A DNA stretch of 64,000 nt. Source: Catenulispora acidiphila DSM 44928 (GTDB lineage Bacteria; Actinomycetota; Actinomycetes; Streptomycetales; Catenulisporaceae). Of the stretch, positions 54,508 to 62,751 are shown piece after piece; positions within the stretch are counted from its first letter, which is position 1; each line of letters starts with the position of its first letter. The notes beneath the pieces were generated by a model. That model was given only the letters and a program-made list of their open reading frames with translations. It searched no databases and was not told the origin of the DNA. The stretch is from positions 1,984,001 through 2,048,000 of the forward strand of contig NC_013131.1 of assembly GCF_000024025.1 (NCBI RefSeq), read 5' to 3'. A program made the translations under genes and the position numbers.

Positions 54508-55866
54508 GTGTACGACCTGATCAACCCGGCCACCGGCGCCGTTTTCCGCTCGCTCGAGATGACCTCCGCCGACGGTGTGGACCAGGCTGTGGCGCGGGCG
54601 CGCGAGGCTTTCCCGGCCTGGCGCGACGTCGCCCCGGCCGACCGCGCGCGGCTGCTGCGCCGCTTCGCCGACCTCGTGGACTCCCACACCGAGGAGCTGG
54701 CGCGCATCGAGGTCGAGAACGCCGGGCACACCATCTCCAACGCCCGCTGGGAAGCCGGCAACGTCCGGGACGTGCTGACGTACTACGCGGCCGCCCCGGA
54801 GCGCTTGTTCGGCCGCCAGATCCCCGTCGCGGGCGGTCTGGACCTGACGATCGCCGAGCCGCTCGGCGTCGTCGGCGTGATCGTGCCGTGGAACTTCCCG
54901 ATGCCGATCGCCGCATGGGGTTTCGCCCCGGCGCTCGCGGCGGGCAACACGGTCGTCCTGAAGCCCGCCGAGACCACGCCGCTCACCGCGCTGCGGCTGG
55001 CGGAGATCGCGCTCGAGGCCGGGCTGCCGGAGGGCGTGCTGCAGGTCGTGCCGGGCTTCGGACCCGAGGCCGGGGCACGGTTGGTCGAGCATCCGGACGT
55101 CCGCAAGATCGTGTTCACCGGCTCCTCGGCGGTGGGCCGCTCGATCATGGCGCGGTGCGCGGCGGACGTGAAGCGGGTGACGCTGGAACTCGGCGGTAAG
55201 AGCCCGAACATCGTCTTCGCCGACGCCGACATCGAGAAGGCGGCGGCCTCGGCTCCCTACGGGGTTTTCGACAACGCGGGGCAGGACTGCTGCGCGCGGT
55301 CCCGGATCCTGGTCGAGTCCTCGGCGTACGACGAGTTCCTGGAGCACTTCCTGAACGCCTGCCGGGGCGTGGTGATCGGCGATCTGCTCGACGAGAAGGC
55401 CGAGATGGGTCCGCTGATCTCCGCGACCCAGAAGGCGCGGGTGTCCGGCTTCGTCGACCGGGTCCCCGCCGATCGCCTGGCCTATCAGGGCGAAGTGCCG
55501 GACACCGCGGGGTTCTGGTTCCCGCCGACCGTGGTCACCGGGGTCTCGGCGGACGACGAGATCCAGTGCGAGGAGGTGTTCGGACCGGTGGTGACGGTGG
55601 TGCCGTTCTCCTCCGAGCAGCAGGGGATCGAGCTGGCCAACCTCACCCAGTACGGGCTGTCCGGCTCGATCTGGACCCGCGACCTGTCCCGCGCGCTGCG
55701 GGTCTCCCGGGCCGTGCAGGCCGGGAACCTGTCGGTGAACTCCAACTCCTCGGTGCGGTACTCCACGCCCTTCGGCGGTTACAAGCAGTCCGGCCTCGGC
55801 CGGGAGCTCGGACCGGACGCGCTGGCGGCGTTCACCGAGACCAAGAACGTCTTCATCGCCTTGTGA
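54508..55866 (+). CDS. NAD(P)-dependent aldehyde dehydrogenase (PuuC-like)
   Basis: A 452-residue aldehyde dehydrogenase, a little shorter than the usual 480-500. GTG 54508 follows AAAGGACG. Cofactor-binding segment GVIVPWNFPMPIAAWGFAPA near 130, glycine motif FTGSSAVGRSIM near 200, general-base Glu in TLELGGKSPNIVF near 232 and catalytic Cys in FDNAGQDCCARSRI near 266. It presumably oxidises the gamma-glutamyl aminoaldehyde. The aldehyde-forming oxidase is not in this window. Confidence 0.92.
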   Translation: MYDLINPATGAVFRSLEMTSADGVDQAVARAREAFPAWRDVAPADRARLLRRFADLVDSHTEELARIEVENAGHTISNARWEAGNVRDVLTYYAAAPERLFGRQIPVAGGLDLTIAEPLGVVGVIVPWNFPMPIAAWGFAPALAAGNTVVLKPAETTPLTALRLAEIALEAGLPEGVLQVVPGFGPEAGARLVEHPDVRKIVFTGSSAVGRSIMARCAADVKRVTLELGGKSPNIVFADADIEKAAASAPYGVFDNAGQDCCARSRILVESSAYDEFLEHFLNACRGVVIGDLLDEKAEMGPLISATQKARVSGFVDRVPADRLAYQGEVPDTAGFWFPPTVVTGVSADDEIQCEEVFGPVVTVVPFSSEQQGIELANLTQYGLSGSIWTRDLSRALRVSRAVQAGNLSVNSNSSVRYSTPFGGYKQSGLGRELGPDALAAFTETKNVFIAL

Positions 55867-55887
55867 ACCGTGAACGATGAACCACGA

Positions 55888-55927
55888 ACCATGCACCATG
55901 CACCATGAACACTGAGAACCTGAGAAC
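55888..55927 (+). repeat. short tandem repeats after the aldehyde dehydrogenase gene
   Basis: Three units of ACCATG(C/A) (55888-55908) and two units of CTGAGAAC (55912-55927) in the 70-bp gap before the SDR gene. Confidence 0.75.
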
Positions 55928-55936
55928 AGGAGCGAC

Positions 55937-56719
55937 ATGACCGAGCGTCTGGCCGGCCGCGTGGCCGTCATCACCGGCGGTACCGGCGGGATCGGGATGG
56001 CGACCGCGCGCCGGTTCGCCGCCGAGGGCGCGCACGTGGTGCTCGCCGACCTCGACGAGGCGAGCGGCAAGGCGGCGGCCGAGGAGGTGGGCGGTCTGTT
56101 CGTGCGGACCGACGTCACCGATGCCGAGCGCGTGGCGGCGCTGTTCCAGGCCGCCGTGGACACCTACGGGTCGGTGGACATCGCGTTCAACAACGCCGGT
56201 ATATCCCCGCCCGACGACGACTCGATCCTGGACACCGGCATGGAGGCCTGGGACCGGGTGCAGAAGGTCAACCTGACCTCGGTGTACCTGTGCTGCAAGG
56301 CGGTCATCCCGCACATGCTGCGGCAGTTCGAGGCGACCGGGCGCGGCGGCTCGATCGTCAACACCGCCTCGTTCGTGGCGACCCTGGGTTCGGCCACGTC
56401 GCAGATCTCGTACACCGCCTCCAAGGGCGGCGTGCTGGCGATGTCCCGCGAGCTCGGCGTGCAGTTCGCCAAGCAGGGCATCCGGGTCAACGCGCTGTCT
56501 CCCGGGCCGGTGAACACCCCGCTGCTCAAGGAGCTGTTCGCCAAGGACCCCGAGCGCGCCGCCCGGCGCCTGGTGCACGTCCCGCGCGGCAGCTTCGCCG
56601 AGCCCGAGGAGATCGCCGCCGCGGTGGCCTTCCTGGCCAGCGACGACGCCTCGTTCGTGAACGCCTCGAACTTCCTGGTCGACGGCGGGATCAGCGGCGC
56701 GTACGTCACCTCCCTGTGA
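55937..56719 (+). CDS. short-chain dehydrogenase/reductase
   Basis: A 260-residue classical SDR. Cofactor motif TGGTGGIGMATARRFA near residue 15, NNAG near 92 and the catalytic Ser/Tyr/Lys in NTASFVATLG and ISYTASKGGVL. The Asp after the second strand (LADLDEAS) favours NAD(H). It lies 70 bp after the aldehyde dehydrogenase and may oxidise or reduce an intermediate of the amine pathway; the substrate is not evident. Confidence 0.88.
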   Translation: MTERLAGRVAVITGGTGGIGMATARRFAAEGAHVVLADLDEASGKAAAEEVGGLFVRTDVTDAERVAALFQAAVDTYGSVDIAFNNAGISPPDDDSILDTGMEAWDRVQKVNLTSVYLCCKAVIPHMLRQFEATGRGGSIVNTASFVATLGSATSQISYTASKGGVLAMSRELGVQFAKQGIRVNALSPGPVNTPLLKELFAKDPERAARRLVHVPRGSFAEPEEIAAAVAFLASDDASFVNASNFLVDGGISGAYVTSL

Positions 56720-56734
56720 CGACCGCGTCTCTTG

Positions 56735-56740
56735 TAAGGT
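56735..56740 (+). promoter_or_regulatory. -10 element before the DUF1707 gene
   Basis: TAAGGT lies 7 bp before ATG 56748, with no other ribosome-binding sequence, consistent with a leaderless transcript. Confidence 0.4.
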
Positions 56741-56747
56741 CTCAGCC

Positions 56748-57443
56748 ATGACGAGCCACGTCCCCGAGCCGATCGACCCGCGGCAGCTGCGCGTTTCCGA
56801 CAACGAACGCGAACAGGTCGCCGAACGCCTCCGGGAAGCGGCCGGCGAGGGCCGTCTCGGGCTGGACGAGCTGGAGGACCGCATCACCGCGGTCTACACC
56901 GCCAAGACCTACGCCGAGCTCGAGCCGATCACCCGGGACCTGCCCGCCTCCGCCGGGGCGGGTCCCGCGGCCGCCCCGGCGGCCCGGACCCGCGGCCGCT
57001 GGCGCGTCGGCCGCAAGCCCGGACGCCGCAAGACCTTCGTGCTCATGGGCGGCTCGGGCAACAAGGGCGCGTGGGTGGTGCCGAAGAGCTACATCGCCTT
57101 CGCCATGATGGGCGGCATCGAGCTGGACCTGCGCGAGGCCGAGTACGAGGACATGGAAGTCACGATCAACGCCTCCTGCTTGATGGGCGGCATCGGAATC
57201 ATCGTGCCCGAAGGACTGAACGTCCAAGTCCACGGCTTCGGCTTCATGGGCGGCTACTCCGGAACGCCGGTCGGCCCGGTCGACCCCGGCGCGCCGACCG
57301 TGCACGTGCGCGGCTTCGCGCTCATGGGCGGCGTGGACGTCAAGCGCAAGCCGCTCAAGCAGGCCAGGTACGACGAGGTGCAGGGCGGCGGGCATCAGGG
57401 CCACCACGGGCACAGTCACGGGCATGGGGAGATTGAGAGTTAA
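56748..57443 (+). CDS. DUF1707 domain protein with LiaF-like C-terminal domain
   Basis: A 231-residue protein. DUF1707 (LRVSDNEREQVAERLREAAG and GLDELEDRITAVYTAKTYAE, residues about 15-65) precedes an Arg-rich linker and a beta-helical domain of repeated MGG motifs (VLMGGSGNKG, MMGGIELDL, LMGGIGIIV, FMGGYSGTP, LMGGVDVKR), as in LiaF-type cell-envelope sensors. It ends in a His-rich tail (GGGHQGHHGHSHGHGE) that may bind metal. No membrane helix. Probable cell-envelope stress role by family, not proven. Confidence 0.85.
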   Translation: MTSHVPEPIDPRQLRVSDNEREQVAERLREAAGEGRLGLDELEDRITAVYTAKTYAELEPITRDLPASAGAGPAAAPAARTRGRWRVGRKPGRRKTFVLMGGSGNKGAWVVPKSYIAFAMMGGIELDLREAEYEDMEVTINASCLMGGIGIIVPEGLNVQVHGFGFMGGYSGTPVGPVDPGAPTVHVRGFALMGGVDVKRKPLKQARYDEVQGGGHQGHHGHSHGHGEIES

Positions 57444-57465
57444 GGACAGATTGAGAGCTAAGGAC
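57430..57465 (+). repeat. 18-bp tandem duplication over the DUF1707 stop codon
   Basis: AGATTGAGAG(T/C)TAAGGAC is present twice (57430-57447, 57448-57465), differing at one base; the stop TAA is in the first copy. Confidence 0.85.
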
Positions 57466-57486
57466 AGAGCGAAGGCTGAGTTTCCC

Positions 57487-57514
57487 GCGCCGGGCCCGTC
57501 ATCGGGCTCGGCGC
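57487..57514 (+). terminator. terminator after the DUF1707 gene
   Basis: Twelve-bp arms GCGCCGGGCCCG (57487-57498) and complement (57503-57514) with one G-T pair and a TCAT loop. Confidence 0.8.
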
Positions 57515-57554
57515 GACGCGCATAAAGCGTTTACGAATCACCCGCGAATCCCGC

Positions 57555-57560
57555 TAGGTT
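57555..57560 (+). promoter_or_regulatory. -10 element before the DrrA-like ATPase
   Basis: TAGGTT lies 6 bp before ATG 57567, and TTTACG stands 19 bp upstream of it. No ribosome-binding sequence intervenes, so the transcript may be leaderless. Confidence 0.4.
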
Positions 57561-57566
57561 GCGGGC

Positions 57567-58589
<1,023 letters not shown>

Positions 58590-58591
58590 CG

Positions 58592-59476
58592 ATGAGTACC
58601 CTGACACCGGCTTCCTCCGGTCCGCCGGTCCGGTCCGCCCCGCCGGGCAGCGCCGCGTCGGTCCGCGGCACGCCGCTGATGGCGGTCCGCGAACTGCGCG
58701 GACTGCTCACCAACTACTGCCGCACCTGGCGCGGCTCGATCATCTCCAGCGTTCTGGCGCCGCTGCTCAGCCTGGTGGCGTTGGGCATGTCGCTGGGCAA
58801 GATCGTGGACGCCGGTCCCGGGGCGCACAGCTTCGGCACGGTCGACGGCGAGCCGGTGAGCTACCTGCTCTTCCTGGCGCCGGCGCTGCTGGCGAACACC
58901 GCGATGCAGACCGCGATCGGGGAGTCGACGTACCCGGTGATGTCGTCGATGAAGTGGCAGAAGACCTTCCACGCCTCGATCGCCTCGCCGCTGGGCTCGT
59001 TCGACGTCTTCGTCGGGCGGCTGCTATTCGTGGGTTTCCGGGTGCTGATGAACTGCGCGATCTTCCTGGCCGTGATGGCGCTGTTCGGAGCGGTGCACGC
59101 GGCCGGGCCCGGCGGGCTCGGGCCGGTGCTGGCCGTGCCGGCCGCGGCGCTGACCGGCTTGGCGTTCGCCGCGCCGGTGATCGCCTGGGCGGTGACGCAG
59201 GACCGCGACACCGGGTTCTCGGTGGTGTTCCGCTTCGTGATGATCCCGCTGTTCCTGTTCTCCGGGACCTTCTTCCCGGTGACGCAGTTGCCGGCGGCGA
59301 TCCGCCCCCTGGCGTACGCCACGCCGCTGTGGCACGGCGTCGACCTGTGCCGCGGACTGGCGCTGGGGACCGCGAGCGCCGGCTCGGTGCTGCTGCACCT
59401 GGCGTACCTGTTCGCCGTGATCGGCGCCGGGCTCTGGTACGGCGCCCACACCTTCCGCCGTCGGCTCAATCCGTAG
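58592..59476 (+). CDS. ABC-2 type permease (DrrB/NodJ-like), first subunit
   Basis: A 294-residue protein with a cytoplasmic N-terminus rich in Ser/Pro and six predicted membrane helices. The DrrB-type pattern RGSIISSVLAPLLSLVALGM, SYLLFLAPALLANTAMQTAI and GFSVVFRFVMIPLFLFSGTF is visible. Pairs with the ATPase two bases upstream. Substrate unknown; hydrophobic compound or lipid export is the family role. Confidence 0.9.
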   Translation: MSTLTPASSGPPVRSAPPGSAASVRGTPLMAVRELRGLLTNYCRTWRGSIISSVLAPLLSLVALGMSLGKIVDAGPGAHSFGTVDGEPVSYLLFLAPALLANTAMQTAIGESTYPVMSSMKWQKTFHASIASPLGSFDVFVGRLLFVGFRVLMNCAIFLAVMALFGAVHAAGPGGLGPVLAVPAAALTGLAFAAPVIAWAVTQDRDTGFSVVFRFVMIPLFLFSGTFFPVTQLPAAIRPLAYATPLWHGVDLCRGLALGTASAGSVLLHLAYLFAVIGAGLWYGAHTFRRRLNP

Positions 59477-59489
59477 AAGGGAGCCCGCG

Positions 59490-60320
59490 ATGACGACCGC
59501 AGATCCGTCTTTCCTGTCCACCGCCCCGCTGACCCGCCTGCTGCTGGGCCGCCGCGCCTTCGGCCCGATGGGCGGCGGCAAGGCCGGGGTCCTGGTCGAG
59601 CGCAACCTGATGGTCTACCGGCGGCTGTGGCTGACCATGGTCTCCGGCTTCTTCGAGCCCGTGTTCTACCTGCTGTCGATCGGCGTCGGGCTCGGCAAGC
59701 TCACCGGCGCGGTGGACGGTGTGCCCTACGCCCACTACGTCGCCCCCGGCCTGCTCGCGGTCTCGGCGATGAACGGCGCGGTGTTCGACGCCACCTTCAA
59801 CGTCTTCTTCAAGATCAAGTACGGCAAGATCTACGACGCGATGCTCGCCACCCCGCTGCGCGTGGGCGACATCGCCCTCGGCGACATCGTCTGGGCGCAA
59901 CTGCGCGGACTGATGTACTCCGCGGCGTTCCTCCTGGTGATGCTGGTGATGGGTTTGGTCCACAGCTGGTGGGCGTTGCTGGCGCTGCCGGTGACGGTCC
60001 TGATCGGCTTCGCCTTCGCCGCGGTCGGCATGGCCAGCACCTCCTTCATGCGCTCCTGGCAGGACTTCGACCTGGTGACCCTCGCGCTGATGCCGATGTT
60101 CCTGTTCTCCGGCGCCTTCTACCCGCTGTCGGTCTACAACCACCAGGTCAGGGTGCTGATCGAGATCCTGCCCCTGTACCACGGCATCGACCTTCTTCGA
60201 GCCCTGACCCTGGGACGGGTCCACATCGGCCTGCTGTGGGACGTGCTGTACCTCGCGGCGATGGGCCTGATCGGGGCGGCGGTGGCGGCGCGGCGGCTGG
60301 AAAAGCTCCTGCTCACGTAG
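59490..60320 (+). CDS. ABC-2 type permease (DrrB/NodJ-like), second subunit
   Basis: A 276-residue permease with six helices and the same family pattern (LWLTMVSGFFEPVFYLLSIG, HYVAPGLLAVSAMNGAVFDA, LVTLALMPMFLFSGAFYPLS). GAAGGGAG lies 6 bp before ATG 59490. Likely forms a heterodimeric channel with the preceding permease. Confidence 0.9.
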   Translation: MTTADPSFLSTAPLTRLLLGRRAFGPMGGGKAGVLVERNLMVYRRLWLTMVSGFFEPVFYLLSIGVGLGKLTGAVDGVPYAHYVAPGLLAVSAMNGAVFDATFNVFFKIKYGKIYDAMLATPLRVGDIALGDIVWAQLRGLMYSAAFLLVMLVMGLVHSWWALLALPVTVLIGFAFAAVGMASTSFMRSWQDFDLVTLALMPMFLFSGAFYPLSVYNHQVRVLIEILPLYHGIDLLRALTLGRVHIGLLWDVLYLAAMGLIGAAVAARRLEKLLLT

Positions 60321-60437
60321 GCACTTTCTTCACCTGTTGTCGCTCCGTGACGCCTGAACGCGCGGGCTTACGCTGAGCCGTTCGCTTCAAATGTTCTTGA
60401 GCCGCGGCCCGACCGCGGCAGGGGAGGAAAGATCACT

Positions 60438-62504
60438 TTGACTCGCGATTCGAGGGTCGCCCGCGCCCTCACCGTGGCCGCCGCGTTCGGCGCCGCCACT
60501 GCGACCGGCGCCCTGGGCCTCGCAGCTCCGGCTGCGAACGCCGCCTCCGGCGCCCCGCACAACGGGCAGATCAGCTACAGCCAGGGCCAGGCCTGGTACG
60601 CCGTCAATCCGGACGGTTCGGGGAAGCACATCGTCACCCCGTCCGGCGGCGGCTTCGACCCGAGCGACGCGACGCCCTCGCCGGTGTTCTCGCCGGACGG
60701 TACCCGGGCCGTGTTCATGGACGAGACCACCGGCAGCCTGTGGACGTCGAACGCCGACGGTACCGGTGCCCGGCTGCTCGACAAGGCGACCGGCCCGATC
60801 GTCGACGGCGTCGATCCGGCGGACCTCGCCCCGCAGTGGCTGGACGACTCGACGATCGTGTTCGAGCGGAACAACGGCGGCGGGTACTTCCAGATCAAGG
60901 CCGACGGCAGCGGGCTCACCGCCTACAAGGCGCCCGGCGGACTGCAGGGCCAGCTGGTCTTCGGGCCCGGCGGCCTGGTGGCCGGCATCCAGAACAACGG
61001 CTACACCTTTACCATCTCGATCTTCGACCCGGCCACGTCCACTGTCGCCACGGTGCCGAACGCGGACTCGATCAGCTTCTCGCCGGACGGCAAGAAGATC
61101 GCCCACACCGTGTACGGGGGCGGACACGGCACGGCCCAGATCGTCGTGGCGAACATCGACGGCACCTCGCCGACGACGCTCACGCACGTCGCGGGCTCGG
61201 CGTTCGGGCCGGTCTGGTCGCCGGACGGCACCGAGATCGCGTTCCAGGAGCAGACCTGGACGGCCGCCTCCGGCTGGGGCACCAACAACCTGGACGTGGT
61301 TCCGGCCGCCGGCGGGGACCCGAAGGCGATCATCACCGACGCCACGATCGCCGGAGGCTACCTGGCCTGGGACAACGGACCGCTCTACACCGGCCCGACG
61401 AACGCGCCCAGCCCGTTCCTGCCGCCGGTCACGCGCCCCGCCATCGACCGCCTCGGCGGCGCCGACCGGGTCGACACCGCGGTGAAGGTGTCGGGGTACA
61501 ACACCGCCGACCGGGGCACCACCGTCTCCTCGCACGGTGCGAACGTCGTCGCGAAGACCGCGGTGCTCTCCCGCGACGACCAGTTCGCCGACGCGCTGTC
61601 CGGCAACGCGCTGGCGATCGCGAAGGGCGGGCCGCTGCTGCTGACCGATCGGCACAAGCTCTCCCCGGAGGTCGCCAAGGAGCTGACCCGGATCCTGCCG
61701 CCGGGCGCGACCATCTACCTGCTCGGCGGTGAGCAGGCGCTGTCGCCGCAGGTCGCGGCCGACGTCACCGCTCTGGGCTTCAAGGTGGACCGGATCGGCG
61801 GCACCGACCGGTTCGCGACCTCGGTGCACATCGCCCAGACGATCGGCGGGACGCCGGGCAGCGTCGCCGTCGCGACCGGCAAGGACTACCCCGACGCCCT
61901 GACGGCCGGCGCCGGCGTCAGCGGCAGCAGCACCTCGCCGAAGGTGACCACCGGCGTGGTCCTGCTCACCGACGGCGGTGCGCTGCCGAAGGAGACGAAG
62001 GACTACCTCGCGGGCATCGACCCGACCGTCAGCAAGGTCTACGCCGTCGGCGGCCCGGGCGTCACCGCGGTGGCCACCGGGGAGCCGAGCTGGCACGGCA
62101 AGGTCACGAACCTGTCCGGCAGCGACCGGTACGCCACGGCCGCGGCGGTGGCCAACAGCGCGATGTTCCAGACGCAGAACGGCGGTCCGGTGGTTCCGGG
62201 CATCGCCACCGGCCGGAACTGGCCGGACGCGCTGTCCGGCGGGGCGCTGACCGGCCGCTGGGGCTCGCCGCTGCTGCTGGCCGACGGCGGGACGCTGCCG
62301 GCGTCCGAGCTGGGCTGGCTCAAGCAGCACGCGCCGCTGACCAAGACCGGACTCAGCGGGCTGGTGGGCGCGCTGCCGGTGTTCGGCGGCCCGGTCGCCG
62401 TGCCGGACAGCGTGGTCAAGCAGGTCGGCGTCGCGCTGTACGGGGCGGGCAAGTACGACGTTTTCGACAACCGGCACCTGGCGACGATCCTCGGACCGTT
62501 TTAA
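60438..62504 (+). CDS. secreted beta-propeller / cell-wall-binding repeat 2 protein
   Basis: A 688-residue exported protein starting at TTG 60438 with GGGGAGGAAAG 7 bp upstream. The signal peptide (VARALTVAAAFGAATATGAL, cut near AANA) is followed by TolB-like propeller blades (FSPDGTRAVFMDE, FSPDGKKIAHTV, WSPDGTEIAFQE; residues about 40-320). Three CWB2 repeats follow (RLGGADRVDTAVKV, RIGGTDRFATSVHI, LSGSDRYATAAAV). CWB2 repeats bind cell-wall polymers, so the protein is probably retained at the surface. Ligand of the propeller unknown. Confidence 0.88.
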   Translation: MTRDSRVARALTVAAAFGAATATGALGLAAPAANAASGAPHNGQISYSQGQAWYAVNPDGSGKHIVTPSGGGFDPSDATPSPVFSPDGTRAVFMDETTGSLWTSNADGTGARLLDKATGPIVDGVDPADLAPQWLDDSTIVFERNNGGGYFQIKADGSGLTAYKAPGGLQGQLVFGPGGLVAGIQNNGYTFTISIFDPATSTVATVPNADSISFSPDGKKIAHTVYGGGHGTAQIVVANIDGTSPTTLTHVAGSAFGPVWSPDGTEIAFQEQTWTAASGWGTNNLDVVPAAGGDPKAIITDATIAGGYLAWDNGPLYTGPTNAPSPFLPPVTRPAIDRLGGADRVDTAVKVSGYNTADRGTTVSSHGANVVAKTAVLSRDDQFADALSGNALAIAKGGPLLLTDRHKLSPEVAKELTRILPPGATIYLLGGEQALSPQVAADVTALGFKVDRIGGTDRFATSVHIAQTIGGTPGSVAVATGKDYPDALTAGAGVSGSSTSPKVTTGVVLLTDGGALPKETKDYLAGIDPTVSKVYAVGGPGVTAVATGEPSWHGKVTNLSGSDRYATAAAVANSAMFQTQNGGPVVPGIATGRNWPDALSGGALTGRWGSPLLLADGGTLPASELGWLKQHAPLTKTGLSGLVGALPVFGGPVAVPDSVVKQVGVALYGAGKYDVFDNRHLATILGPF

Positions 62505-62547
62505 TGCGTTCTGAGCGGTACTGATCTGATCTGATACATGTTCTCGA

Positions 62548-62582
62548 GTGAGGGGCTTCTCCCATGGGGAGGGGTCCCTCAC
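62548..62582 (+). terminator. terminator after the cell-wall-binding protein gene
   Basis: Outer arms GTGAGGG (62548-62554) and CCCTCAC (62576-62582), with an inner stem CTCCC/GGGAG (62559-62563 and 62567-62571). Confidence 0.75.
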
Positions 62583-62706
62583 TTCGTTACGTGGCGCGCG
62601 GGTCGCGCTGCCGCGTCCGCGCTGGGCGTGTCGGTGGTCCGCGCTTGTGATCACGCGCGGGAGAATCACTGGCGGTAGTGATTCAGGTTGACTTCCGTGA
62701 CGGGAG

Positions 62707-62725
62707 TTAGGTAAGCCTTACCTGA
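62707..62725. promoter_or_regulatory. iron box (DmdR/IdeR type) before the diaminobutyrate aminotransferase gene
   Basis: TTAGGTAAGCCTTACCTGA matches 15 of 19 positions of the IdeR/DmdR consensus TTAGGTTAGGCTAACCTAA and is a perfect 7-1-7 palindrome in its core (AGGTAAG-C-CTTACCT). It ends 26 bp before ATG 62752, the same distance as the efeUO box to its start. Confidence 0.85.
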
Positions 62726-62751
62726 TCTCTTGCCACGGATGGAGAACCGCT

